From Halisarca cf. caerulea (Eukaryota; Porifera; Demospongiae; Chondrillida; Halisarcidae): a stretch of DNA of 64,000 bases. Positions 39,614 to 53,240 of the stretch are shown here, piece after piece. The stretch is taken from positions 124,001 through 188,000 of the forward strand of contig CAUJGJ010000371.1 in NCBI GenBank assembly GCA_963170055.1, given 5' to 3'. The notes beneath the pieces were generated by a model, which was not told the DNA's origin, did no database searches, and saw nothing but the letters and a program-made list of their open reading frames with translations. Made by a program: the position numbers and the translations under genes. How positions within the stretch are numbered: the first letter of the stretch is position 1; every line of letters begins with the position of its first letter.

Positions 39614-42600
39614 ACAGCAGTTAAGAAACTTCATGTGTGTCCACTGGGAATTTGCGTGGTGCTAGTGCCAAATATTGGTATTAACACCAGCATATCCAAC
39701 ACTACACAAATACGCCCACAGTACTTCACAAACTTCATGTGTGTCCACTGGGAATTTGCGTGGTGCTAGTGCCAAATATTGGTATTAGCACCAGCATATC
39801 CAACACTACACAAATACGCCCACAGTACTTCACAAACTTCATGTGTGTCCACTGGGAATGTGCGTGGTGCTAGTGCCAAATATTGGTATTAGCACCAGCA
39901 TATCCAACACTACAGAAATACGCTTACAGCACTTCAGAAACTTCATGTGTGTCCACTGGGTATGAGCGTGGTGCTAGTGCTAAATATTGGTATTAGCACC
40001 AGCATATCCAACTTTACACAAATGCGCCCACAGCACTTCAGAAACTTCATGTGTGTCCACTGGGAATGTGTGTAGTTCTAGTGCCAAATATTGGTATTAG
40101 CACCAGCATATCCAACACTACACAAATACGCCCACAGCAGTTAAGAAACTTCATGTGTGTCCACTGGGAATGTGCGTGGTGCTAGTGCCAAATATTGGTA
40201 TTAGCACCAGCATATCCAAAACTACACAAATACGCCCACAGCAGTTAAGAAACTTCATGTGTGTCCACTGGGAATGTGCGTGTATCTAGTGCCAAATATT
40301 GGTATTAGCACCAGCATATCCAACACTACACAAATGCACCCACTGCACTTCAGAAACTTCATGTGTGTCCAATGGGAATGTGCGTGGTGCTAGTGCCAAA
40401 TATTGGTATTAGCACCAGCATATCCAACACTACACAATTGTGCCCACAGAAGTTCAGAAACTTCATGTGTGTCTACTGGGAATGTGCGTGATGCTAGTGC
40501 CAAATATTGGTATTAGCACCAGCATATCCAACACTACACAAATGTGCCCACATCACTTCAGAAACTTCATGTGTGTCCACTCGGAATGTGCGTGGTGCTA
40601 GTGCCAAATATTGGTATTAGCACCAGCATATCCAACACTACACAAATACGCCCACAGTACTTCAGAAACTTCATGTGTGTCCTCTGGGAATGTGCGTGGT
40701 GCTAGTGCCAAATATTGGTATTAGCGCCAGCATATCCAACACTACACAAATACGCCCACAGCAGTTAAGAAACTTCATGTGTGTCCACTGGGAATTTGCG
40801 TGGTGCTAGTGCCAAATATTGGTATTAACACCAGCATATCCAACACTACACAAATACGCCCACAGTACTTCACAAACTTCATGTGTGTCCACTGGGAATG
40901 TGCGTGTATCTAGTTCCAAATATTGGTATTAGCACCAGCATATCCAACACTACAGAAATACGCTTACAGCACTTCAGAAACTTCATGTGTGTCCACTGTG
41001 AATGTGCATGGTGCTAATGCCAAATATTGGTATTAACACCAGCATATCCAACACTACACAAATACGCCCACAGCTGTTAAGAAACTTCACGTGTGCCCAC
41101 TGGGAATGTGCGTGGTGCTATTGCTAAATATTGGTATTAACACCAGCATATCCAACTTTACACAAATGCGCCCACAACACTTCAGAAACTTCATGTGTGT
41201 CCACTGGGAATGTGTGTAGTTCTAGTGCCAAATATTGGTATTAGCACCAGCATATCCAACACTACACAAATACGCCCACAGCAGTTAAGAAACTTCATGT
41301 GTGTCCACTGGGAATGTGCGTGGTGCTAGTGCCAAATATTGGTATTAGCACCAGCATATCCAACACTACACAAATACGCCCACAGCAGTTAAGAAACTTC
41401 ATGTGTGTCCACTACGAATGTGCGTGTATCTAGTGCCAAATATTGGTATTAGCACCAGCATATCCAACACTACACAAATGCACCCACTGCACTTCAGAAA
41501 CTTCATGTGTGTCCACTGGGAATGTGCGTGGTGCTAGTGCCAAATATTGGTATTAGCACCAGCATATCCAACACTACGCAAATACGCCCACAGCAGTTAA
41601 GAAACTTCATGTGTGTCCACTGGGAATGTGCGTGGTGCTAGTGCTAAATATTGGTATTAGCACCAGCATATCCAAAACTACACAAATACGCCCACAGCAG
41701 TTAAGAACCTTCATGTGTGTCCACTGGGAATGTGCGTGTATCTAGTGCCAAATATTGGTATTAGCACCAGCATATCCAACACTACACAAATGTGCCCACA
41801 GAAGTTCAGAAACTTCATGTGTGTCCACTGGGAATGTGCGTGATGCTAGTGCCAAATATTGGTATTAGCACCAGCATATCCAACACTACACAAATGTGCC
41901 CACATCACTTCAGAAACTTCATGTGTGTCCACTCGGAATGTGCGTGGTGCTAGTGCCAAATATTGGTATTAGCACCAGCATATCCAACACTACACAAATA
42001 CGCCTACAGTACTTCAGAAACTTCATGTGTGTCCTCTGGGAATGTGCGTGGTGCTAGTGCCAAATATTGGTATTAGCACCAGCATATCCAACACTACACA
42101 AATACGCCCACAGCAGTTAAGAAACTTCATGTGTGTCCACTGGGAATTTGCGTGGTGCTAGTGCCAAATATTGGTATTACCACCAGCATATCCAACACTA
42201 CACAAATACGCCCACAGTACTTCAGAAACTTCATGTGTGTCCACTGTGAATGTGCGTGGTGCTAGTGCCAAATATTGGTATTAGCACCAGCATATCCAAC
42301 ACTACACAAATACGCTTACAGCACTTCAGAAACTTCATGTGTGTCCACTGTGAATGTGCGTGGTGCTAATGCCAAATATTGGTATTAGCACCAGCATATC
42401 CAACACTAAACAAATACGCCCACAGCAGTTAAGAAACTTCATGTGTGCCCACTGGGAATGTGCGTGGTGCTAGTGCCAAATATTGGTATTAGCACCAGCA
42501 TATCCAACACTACACAAATGTGCCCACAGCACTTCAGAAACTTCATGTGTGTCCACATGGAATGTGCGTGGTGCTATTGCTAAATTTTGGTATTAGCACC

Positions 42601-44293
42601 AGCATATCCAACACTACACAAATACGCCCACAACACTTCAGAAACTTCATGTGTGTCCACTGGGTATGAGCGTGGTGCTAGTGTTAAATATTGGTATTAG
42701 CACCAGCATATCCAACTTTACACAAATGCGCCCACAGCACTTCAGAAACTTCATGTGTGTCCACTGGGAATGTGTGTGGTTCTAGTGCCAAATATTGGTA
42801 TTAGCACCAGCATATCCAACACTACACAAATACGCCCACAGCAGTTAAGAAACTTCATGTGTGTCCACTGGGAATGTGCGTGGTGCTAGTGCCAAATATT
42901 GGTATTAGCACCAGCATATCCAACACTACACAAATGCACCCACAGCACTTCAAAAACTTCATGTGTATCCACTGGGAATGTGCGTGGTGCTAGTGCCAAA
43001 TATTGGTATTAGCACCAGCATATCCAACACTACAGAAATACGCTTACAGCACTTTAGAAACTTCATGTGTGTCCACTGGGTATGAGCGTGGTGCTAGTGC
43101 TAAATATTGGTATTAGCACCAGCATATCCAACTTTACACAAATGCGCCCACAGCACTTCAGAAACTTCATGTGTGTCCACTGGGAATGTGTGTAGTTCTA
43201 GTGCCAAATATTGGTATTAGCACCAGCATATCCAACACTACACAAATTCGCCCACGGCAGTTAAGAAACTTCATGTGTGTCCACTGGGAATGTGCGTGGT
43301 GCTAGTGCCAAATATTGGTATTAGCACCAGCATATCCAAAACTACACAAATACGCCCACAGCAGTTAAGAAACTTCATGTGTGTCCACTGGGAATGTGCG
43401 TGTATCTAGTGCCAAATATTGGTATTAGCACCAGCATATCCAACACTACACAAATGCACCCACTGCACTTCAGAAACTTCATGTGTGTCCACTGGGAATG
43501 TGCGTGGTGCTAGTGCCAAATATTGGTATTAGCACCAGCATATCCAACACTACACAAATGTGCCCACATCACTTCAGAAACTTCATGTGTGTCCACTCGG
43601 AATGTGCGTGGTGCTAGTGCCAAATATTGGTATTAGCACCAGCATATCCAACACTACACAAATACGCCCACAGTACTTCAGAAACTTCATGTGTGTCCTG
43701 TGGGAATGTGCGTGGTGCTAGTGCCAAATATTGGTATTAGCGCCAGCATATCCAACACTACACAAATACGCCCACAGCAGTTAAGAAACTTCATGTGTGT
43801 CCACTGGGAATTTGCGTGGTGCTAGTGCCAAATATTGGTATTAGCACCAGCATATCCAACACTACACAAATACGCCCACAGTACTTCACAAACTTCATGT
43901 GTGTCCACTGGGAATGTGCGTGTATCTAGTGCCAAATATTGGTATTAGCACCAGCATATCCAACACTACAGAAATACGCTTACAGCACTTCAGAAACTTA
44001 ATGTGTGTCCACTGTGAATGTGCGTGGTGCTAATGCCAAATATTGGTATTAACACCAGCATATCCAACACTACACAAATACGCCCACAGCTGTTAAGAAA
44101 CTTCACGTGTGCCCACTGGGAATGTGCGTGGTGCTATTGCTAAATATTGGTATTAGCACCAGCATATCCAACACTACACAAATACGCCCACAGCACTTCA
44201 GAAACTTCATGTGTGTCCACTGGGAATGTGTGTGGTTCTAGTGCCAAATATTGGTATTAGCACCAGCATATCCAACACTACACAAATACGCCC
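39614..44293 (+). repeat. Mosaic family C units left of the 16-mer HOR
   Basis: Forty-five units. The stretch of about 40,610-42,370 is the second copy of the 32-kb tract (shared ccactacgaatg at 41,409 and cactacgcaaat near 41,575). A stretch around 43,020-44,290 resembles the 16-mer order (tatgag at 43,081 to 44,745 is 1,664 bp) but with units exchanged. Private variants include gtccaatggg near 40,370, cacatggaatg near 42,553, gtgttaaat near 42,681, and cacggcag near 43,253. Confidence 0.8.
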
Positions 44294-46061
44294 ACAGCAG
44301 TTAAGAAACTTCATGTGTGTCCACTGGGAATGTGCGTGGTGCTAGTGCCAAATATTGGTATAAGCACCAGCATATCCAACACTACACAAATACGCCCACA
44401 GCAGTTAAGAAACTTCATGTGTGTCCACTGGGAATTTGCGTGGTGCTAGTGCCAAATATTGGTATTAACACCAGCATATCCAACACTACACAAATACGCC
44501 CACAGTACTTCAAAAACTTCATGTGTGTCCACTGGGAATTTGCGTGGTGCTAGTGCCAAATATTGGTATTAACACCAGCATATCCAACACTACACAAATA
44601 CGCCCACAGTACTTCACAAACTTCATGTGTGTCCACTGGGAATGTGCGTGGTGCTAGTGCCAAATATTGGTATTAGCACCAGCATATCCAACACTACAGA
44701 AATACGCTTACAGCACTTCAGAAACTTCATGTGTGTCCACTGGGTATGAGCGTGGTGCTAGTGCTAAATATTGGTATTAGCACCAGCATATCCAACTTTC
44801 CACAAATGCGCCCACAGCACTTCAGAAACTTCATGTGTGTCCACTGGGAATGTGTGTAGTTCTAGTTCAAAATATTGGTATTAGCACCAGCATATCCAAC
44901 ACTACACAAATACGCCCACAGCAGTTAAGAAACTTCATGTGTGTCCACTGGGAATGTGCGTGGTGCTAGTGCCAAATATTGGTATTAGCACCAGCATATC
45001 CAAAACTACACAAATACGCCCACAGCAGTTAAGAAACTTCATGTGTGTCCACTGGGAATGTGCGTGTATCTAGTGCCAAATATTGGTATTAGCACCAGCA
45101 TATCCAACACTACACAAATGCACCCACTGCACTTCAGAAACTTCATGTGTGTCCACTGGGAATGTGCGTGGTGCTAGTGCCAAATATTGGTATTAGCACC
45201 AGCATATCCAACACTACACAATTGTGCCCACAGAAGTTCAGAAACTTCCTGTGTGTCCACTGGGAATGTGCGTGATGCTAGTGCCAAATATTGGTATTAG
45301 CACCAGCATATCCAACACTACACAAATGTGCCCACATCACTTCAGAAACTTCATGTGTGTCCACTCGGAATGTGCGTGGTGCTAGTGCCAAATATTGGTA
45401 TTAGCACCAGCATATCCAACACTACACAAATACGCCCACAGTACTTCAGAAACTTCATGTGTGTCCTGTGGGAATGTGCGTGGTGCTAGTGCCAAATATT
45501 GGTATTAGCGCCAGCATATCAAACACTACACAAATACGCCCACAGCAGTTAAGAAACTTCATGTGTGTCCACTGGGAATTTGCGTGGTGCTAGTGCCAAA
45601 TATTGGTATTAACACCAGCATATCCAACACTACACAAATACGCCCACAGTACTTCACAAACTTCATGTGTGTCCACTGGGAATGTGCGTGTATCTAGTTC
45701 CAAATATTGGTATTAGCACCAGCATATCCAACACTACAGAAATACGCTTACAGCACTTCAGAAACTTCATGTGTGTCCACTGTGAATGTGCATGGTGCTA
45801 ATGCCAAATATTGGTATTAACACCAGCATATCCAACACTACACAAATACGCCCACAGCTGTTAAGAAACTTCACGTGTGCCCACTGGGAATGTGCGTGGT
45901 GCTATTGCTAAATATTGGTATTAACACCAGCATATCCAACACTACACAAATACGCCCACAGCACTTCAGAAACTTCATGTGTGTCCACTGGGAATGTGTG
46001 TGGTTCTAGTGCCAAATATTGGTATTAGCACCAGCATATCCAACACTACACAAATACGCCC
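44294..46061 (+). repeat. 17-monomer variant of the HOR (1,768 bp)
   Basis: Bounded by ggtataag units (44,357 and 46,125). It has one unit more than the 1,664-bp HOR and uses aatgcacccactgcac and acaattgtgccc units that the 16-mer lacks. Private variants are aactttccac near 44,795, agttcaaaat near 44,864, and cttcctgtg near 45,246. Confidence 0.83.
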
Positions 46062-47725
46062 ACAGCAGTTAAGAAACTTCATGTGTGTCCACTGGGAATG
46101 TGCGTGGTGCTAGTGCCAAATATTGGTATAAGCATCAGCATATCCAACACTACACAAATACGCCCACAGCAGTTAAGAAACTTCATGTGTGTCCACTGGG
46201 AATTTGCGTGGTGCTAGTGCCAAATATTGGTATTAACACCAGCATATCCAACACTACACAAATACGCCCACAGTACTTCACAAACTTCATGTGTGTCCAC
46301 TGGGAATTGGCGTGGTGCTAGTGCCAAATATTGGTATTAGCACCAGCATATCCAACACTACAGAAATACGCTTACAGCACTTCAGAAACTTCATGTGTGT
46401 CCACTGTGAATGTGCGTGGTGCTAATGCCAAATATTGGTATTAGCACCAGCATATCCAACACTACACAAATACGCCCACAGCAGTTAAGAAACTTCATGT
46501 GTGTCCACTGGGAATGTGCGTGGTGCTATTGCTAAATATTGGTATTAGCACCAGCATATCCAACACTACACAAATACGCCCACAGCACTTCAGAAACTTC
46601 ATGTGTGTCCACTGGGTATGAGCGTGGTGCTAGTGCTAAATATTGGTATTAGCACCAGCATATCCAACTTTACACAAATGCGCCCACAGCACTTCAGAAA
46701 CTTCATGTGTGTCCACTGGGAATGTGTGTGGTTCTAGTGCCAAATATTGGTATTAGCACCAGCATATCCAACACTACACAAATACGCCCACAGCAGTTAA
46801 GAAACTTCATGTGTGTCCACTGGGAATGTGCGTGGTGCTAGTGCTAAATATTGGTATTAGCACCAGCATATCCAAAACTACACAAATACGCAAACAGCAG
46901 TTAAGAAACTTCATGTGTGTCCACTGGGAATGTGCGTGTATCTAGTGCCAAATATTGGTATTAGCACCAGCATATCCAACACTACACAAATGTGCCCACA
47001 TCACTTCAGAAACTTCATGTGTGTCCACTCGGAATGTGCGTGGTGCTAGTGCCAAATATTGGTATTAGCACCAGCATATCCAACACTACACAAATACGCC
47101 CACAGTACTTCAGAAACTTCATGTGTGTCCTCTGGGAATGTGCGTGGTGCTAGTGCCAAATATTGGTATTAGCGCCAGCATATCCAACACTACACAAATA
47201 CGCCCACAGCAGTTAAGAAACTTCATGTGTGTCCACTGGGAATTTGCGTGGTGCTAGTGCCAAATATTGGTATTAACACCAGCATATCCAACACTACACA
47301 AATACGCCCACAGTACTTCACAAACTTCATGTGTGTCCACTGGGAATGTGCGTGGTGCTAGTGCCAAATATTGGTATTAGCACCAGCATATCCAACACTA
47401 CAGAAATACGCTTACAGCACTTCAGAAACTTCATGTGTGTCCACTGTGAATGTGCGTGGTGCTAATGCCAAATATTGGTATTAACACCAGCATATCCAAC
47501 ACTACACAAATACGCCCACAGCTGTTAAGAAACTTCACGTGTGCCCACTGGGAATGTGCGTGGTGCTATTGCTAAATATTGGTGTTAACACCAGCATATC
47601 CAACACTACACAAATACGCCCACAGTACTTCAGAAACTTCATGTGTGTCCACTGGGAATGTGTGTGGTTCTAGTGCCAAATATTGGTATTAGCACCAGCA
47701 TATCCAACACTACACAAATACGCCC
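46062..47725 (+). repeat. 16-monomer HOR, copy 1 (1,664 bp)
   Basis: Order: ggtataag; gaatttgcg with tattaacacc; agtacttcac with gaattggcg and acgctt tail; cactgtgaatg with taatgcc; agcagttaag with gctattgct; gggtatgagcg with aactttac; ggttctag; gtgctaaat with ccaaaac and acgcaa; gcgtgtatctag with gtgccc tail; atcacttc with ccactcgg; agtacttc with cctctggg and agcgcc; agcagttaag with gaatttgcg; agtacttcac with acgctt; cactgtgaatg; agctgttaag with cacgtgtgccc; agtacttc or agcacttc with ggttctag. This copy has agcatcagc in its first unit and ggtgttaac near 47,581. Confidence 0.9.
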
Positions 47726-49389
47726 ACAGCAGTTAAGAAACTTCATGTGTGTCCACTGGGAATGTGCGTGGTGCTAGTGCCAAATATTGGTATAAGCACC
47801 AGCATATCCAACACTACACAAATACGCCCACAGCAGTTAAGAAACTTCATGTGTGTCCACTGGGAATTTGCGTGGTGCTAGTGCCAAATATTGGTATTAA
47901 CACCAGCATATCCAACACTACACAAATACGCCCACAGTACTTCACAAACTTCATGTGTGTCCACTGGGAATTGGCGTGGTGCTAGTGCCAAATATTGGTA
48001 TTAGCACCAGCATATCCAACACTACAGAAATACGCTTACAGCACTTCAGAAACTTCATGTGTGTCCACTGTGAATGTGCGTGGTGCTAATGCCAAATATT
48101 GGTATTAGCACCAGCATATCCAACACTACACAAATACGCCCACAGCAGTTAAGAAACTTCATGTGTGTCCACTGGGAATGTGCGTGGTGCTATTGCTAAA
48201 TATTGGTATTAGCACCAGCATATCCAACACTACACAAATACGCCCACAGCACTTCAGAAACTTCATGTGTGTCCACTGGGTATGAGCGTGGTGCTAGTGC
48301 TAAATATTGGTATTAGCACCAGCATATCCAACTTTACACAAATGCGCCCACAGCACTTCAGAAACTTCATGTGTGTCCACTGGGAATGTGTGTGGTTCTA
48401 GTGCCAAATATTGGTATTAGCACCAGCATATCCAACACTACACAAATACGCCCACAGCAGTTAAGAAACTTCATGTGTGTCCACTGGGAATGTGCGTGGT
48501 GCTAGTGCTAAATATTGGTATTAGCACCAGCATATCCAAAACTACACAAATACGCAAACAGCAGTTAAGAAACTTCATGTGTGTCCACTGGGAATGTGCG
48601 TGTATCTAGTGCCAAATATTGGTATTAGCACCAGCATATCCAACACTACACAAATGTGCCCACATCACTTCAGAAACTTCATGTGTGTCCACTCGGAATG
48701 TGCGTGGTGCTAGTGCCAAATATTGGTATTAGCACCAGCATATCCAACACTACACAAATACGCCCACAGTACTTCAGAAACTTCATGTGTGTCCTCTGGG
48801 AATGTGCGTGGTGCTAGTGCCAAATATTGGTATTAGCGCCAGCATATCCAACACTACACAAATACGCCCACAGCAGTTAAGAAACTTCATGTGTGTCCAC
48901 TGGGAATGTGCGTGGTGCTAGTGCCAAATATTGGTATTAACACCAGCATATCCAACACTACACAAATACGCCCACAGTACTTCACAAACTTCATGTGTGT
49001 CCACTGGGAATGTGCGTGGTGCTAGTGCCAAATATTGGTATTAGCACCAGCATATCCAACACTACAGAAATACGCTTACAGCACTTCAGAAACTTCATGT
49101 GTGTCCACTGTGAATGTGCGTGGTGCTAATGCCAAATATTGGTATTAACACCAGCATATCCAACACTACACAAATACGCCCACAGCTGTTAAGAAACTTC
49201 ACGTGTGCCCACTGGGAATGTGCGTGGTGCTATTGCTAAATATTGGTATTAACACCAGCATATCCAACACTACACAAATACGCCCACAGTACTTCAGAAA
49301 CTTCATGTGTGTCCACTGGGAATGTGTGTGGTTCTAGTGCCAAATATTGGTATTAGCACCAGCATATCCAACACTACACAAATACGCCC
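47726..49389 (+). repeat. 16-monomer HOR, copy 2 (1,664 bp)
   Basis: It follows copy 1 directly, with every marker 1,664 bp downstream (cacgtg 47,536 to 49,200; tatgag 46,617 to 48,281). One difference is gaatgtgcg in place of gaatttgcg at the twelfth unit (near 48,904). It is also the left part of the tract repeated at a 6,136-bp offset. Confidence 0.9.
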
Positions 49390-52300
49390 ACAGCAGTTAA
49401 GAAACTTCATGTGTGTCCACTGGGAATGTGCGTGGTGCTAGTGCCAAATATTGGTATAAGCACCAGCATATCCAACACTACACAAATACGCCCACAGCAG
49501 TTAAGAAACTTCATGTGTGTCCACTGGGAATTTGCGTGGTGCTAGTGCCAAATATTGGTATTAACACCAGCATATCCAACACTACACAAATACGCCCACA
49601 GTACTTCACAAACTTCATGTGTGTCCACTGGGAATTGGCGTGGTGCTAGTGCCAAATATTGGTATTAGCACCAGCATATCCAACACTACAGAAATACGCT
49701 TACAGCACTTCAGAAACTTCATGTGTGTCCACTGTGAATGTGCGTGGTGCTAATGCCAAATATTGGTATTAGCACCAGCATATCCAACACTACACAAATA
49801 CGCCCACAGCAGTTAAGAAACTTCATGTGTGTCCACTGGGAATGTGCGTGGTGCTATTGCTAAATATTGGTATTAGCACCAGCATATCCAACACTACACA
49901 AATACGCCCACAGCACTTCAGAAACTTCATGTGTGTCCACTGGGTATGAGCGTGGTGCTAGTGCTAAATATTGGTATTAGCACCAGCATATCCAACTTTA
50001 CACAAATGCGCCCACAGCACTTCAGAAACTTCATGTGTGTCCACTGGGAATGTGTGTGGTTCTAGTGCCAAATATTGGTATTAGCACCAGCATATCCAAC
50101 ACTACACAAATACGCCCACAGCAGTTAAGAAACTTCATGTGTGTCCACTGGGAATTTGCGTGGTGCTAGTTCTAAATATTGGTATTAGCACCAGCATATC
50201 CAAAACTACACAAATACGCCCACAGCAGTTAAGAAACTTCATGTGTGTCCACTGGGAATGTGCGTGTATCTAGTGCCAAATATTGGTATTAGCACCAGCA
50301 TATCCAACACTACACAAATGTGCCCACAGAAGTTCAGAAACTTCATGTGTGTCCACTGGGAATGTGCGTGATGCTAGTGCCAAATATTGGTATTAGCACT
50401 AGCATATCCAACACTACACAAATGTGCCCACATCACTTCAGAAACTTCATGTGTGTCCACTCGGAATGTGCGTGGTGCTAGTGCCAAATATTGGTATTAG
50501 CACCAGCATATCCAACACTACACAAATACGCCCACAGTACTTCAGTAACTTCATGTGTGTCCCCTGGGAATGAGCGTGGTGCTAGTGCCAAATATTGGTA
50601 TTAGCACCAGCATATCCAACACTACACAAATACGCCCACAGCAGTTAAGAAACTTCATGTGTGTCCGCTGGGAATTTGCGTGGTGCTAGTGCCAAATATT
50701 GGTATAAGCACCAGTATATCCAACACTACACAAATACGCCCACAGTACTTCACAAACTTCATGTGTGTCCACTGTGAATGTGCGTGGTTCTAATGCCAAA
50801 TATTGGTATTAGCACCAGCATATCCAACACTACACAAATACGCCCACAGCAGTTAAGAAACTTCATGTGTGTCCACTGGGAATGTGCGTGGTGCTAGTGC
50901 CAAATATTGGTATTAGCACTAGCATATCCAACACTACACAAATGTGCCCACAGCACTTGAGAAACTTCATGTGTGTCCACTGGGAATGTGCGTGGTGCTA
51001 GTGCTAAATATTGGTATTAACACCAGCATATCCAACACTACACAAATATGCCCACAACACTTCAGAAACTTCATGTGTGTCCACTGGGTATGAGCGTGGT
51101 GCTAGTGCTAAATATTGGTATTAGCACCAGCATATCCAACTTTACACAAATGCGCCCACAGCACTTCAGAAACTTCATGTGTGTCCACTGGGAATGTGTG
51201 TGGTTCTAGTGCCAAATATTGGTATTAGCACCAGCATATCCAACACTACACAAATACGCCCACAGTACTTCAGTAACTTCATGTGTGTCCTCTGGGAATG
51301 TGCGTGGCGCTAGTGCTAAATATTGGTATTAGCACCAGCATATCCAACACTACACAAATACGCCCACAGCAGTTAAGAAACTTCATGTGTGTCCACTGGG
51401 AATTTGCGTGGTGCTAGTGCCAAATATTGGTATTAACACCAGCATATCCAACACTACACAAATACGCCCACAGTACTTCACAAACTTCATGTGTGTCCAC
51501 TGTGAATGTGCGTGGTGCTAATGCCAAATATTGGTATTAGCACCAGCATATCCAACACTACACAAACACGCCCACAGCAGTTAAGAAACTTCATGTGTGC
51601 CCACTGGGAATGTGCGTGGTGCTAGTGCCAAATATTGGTATTAGCACCAGCATATCCAACACTACACAAATGTGCCCACAGCACTTGAGAAACTTCATGT
51701 GTGTCCACTGGGAATGTGCGTGGTGCTAGTGCTAAATATTGGTATTAGCACCAGCATATCCAACACTACACAAATACGCCCACAACACTTCAGAAACTTC
51801 ATGTGTGTCCACTGGGTATGAGCGTGGTGCTAGTGCTAAATATTGGTATTAGCACCAGCATATCCAACTTTACAGAAATGCGCCCACAGCACTTCAGAAA
51901 CTTCATGTGTGTCCACTGGGAATGTGTGTGGTTCTAGTGCCAAATATTGGTATTAGCACCAGCATATCCAACACTACACAAATACGCCCACAGCAGTTAA
52001 GAAACTTCATGTGTGTCCACTGGGAATGTGCGTGGTGCTAGTGCTAAATATTGGTATTAGCACCAGCATATCCAAAACTACACAAATACGCCCACAGCAG
52101 TTAAGAAACTTCATGTGTGTCCACTGGGAATGTGCGTGTATCTAGTGCCAAATATTGGTATTAGCACCAGCATATCCAACACTACACAAATACGCCCACA
52201 GTACTTCAGTAACTTCATGTGTGTCCTCTGGGAATGTGCGTGGTGCTAGTGCCAAATATTGGTATTAGCACCAGCATATCCAACACTACACAAATACGCC

Positions 52301-53240
52301 CACAGCAGTTAAGAAACTTCATGTGTGTCCACTGGGAATTTGCGTGGTGCTAGTGCCAAATATTGGTATTAACACCAGCATATCCAACACTACACAAATA
52401 CGCCCACAGTACTTCACAAACTTCATGTGTGTCCACTGTGAATGTGCGTGGTGCTAATGCCAAATATTGGTATTAGCACCAGCATATCCAACACTACACA
52501 AACACGCCCACAGCAGTTAAGAAACTTCATGTGTGCCCACTGGGAATGTGCGTGGTGCTAGTGCCAAATATTGGTATTAGCACCAGCATATCCAACACTA
52601 CACAAATGTGCCCACAGCACTTGAGAAACTTCATGTGTGTCCACTGGGAATGTGCGTGGTGCTAGTGCTAAATATTGGTATTAGCACCAGCATATCCAAC
52701 ACTACACAAATACGCCCACAACACTTCAGAAACTTCATGTGTGTCCACTGGGTATGAGCGTGGTGCTAGTGCTAAATATTGGTATTAGCACCAGCATATC
52801 CAACTTTACACAAATGCGCCCACAGCACTTCAGAAACTTCATGTGTGTCCACTGGGAATGTGTGTGGTTCTAGTGCCAAATATTGGTATTAGCACCAGCA
52901 TATCCAACACTACACAAATACGCCCACAGCAGTTAAGAAACTTCATGTGTGTCCACTGGGAATGTGCGTGGTGCAAGTGCCAAATATTGGTATTAGCACC
53001 AGCATATCCAACACTACACAAATACACCCACAGAAGTTCAGAAACTTCATGTGTGTCCACTGGGAATGTGCGTGGTGCTAGTGCCAAATATTGGTATTAG
53101 CACCAGCATATCCAACACTACAGAAATACGCTTACAGCACTTCAGAAACTTCATGTGTGTCCACTGTGAATGTGCGTGGTGCTAATGCCAAATATTGGTA
53201 TTAACACCAGCATATCCAACACTACACAAATACACCCACA
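49390..53240 (+). repeat. Partial 16-mer followed by rearranged HOR (11 + 7 + 9 spacing)
   Basis: The first eight units follow the 16-mer, then gtgctagttctaaat (near 50,165) and an extra agaag / gtgatgctag unit enter. Successive gggtatgagcg units are then spaced 1,144, 728 and 936 bp (49,945; 51,089; 51,817; 52,753), where 7 + 9 again makes 16. New subtypes are acttgagaaac, agtacttcagtaac, cccctgggaatgag, acaaacacg and gcgtggcgctag (51,301). A CTAG-to-CAAG change sits at 52,974. Confidence 0.82.

Noticed and set aside
37595..39769. 100-residue open frames at 37,595-37,897 and 39,467-39,769 on the + strand
   Set aside because: They are readings of consecutive satellite units in successive phases (104 is 2 modulo 3) and end at the CTAG of a unit. 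They remain open because of chance changes in TATTAG (tatttgc, tataag or tattaac). They have no domain, no codon signature, and their peptide is the translated monomer.
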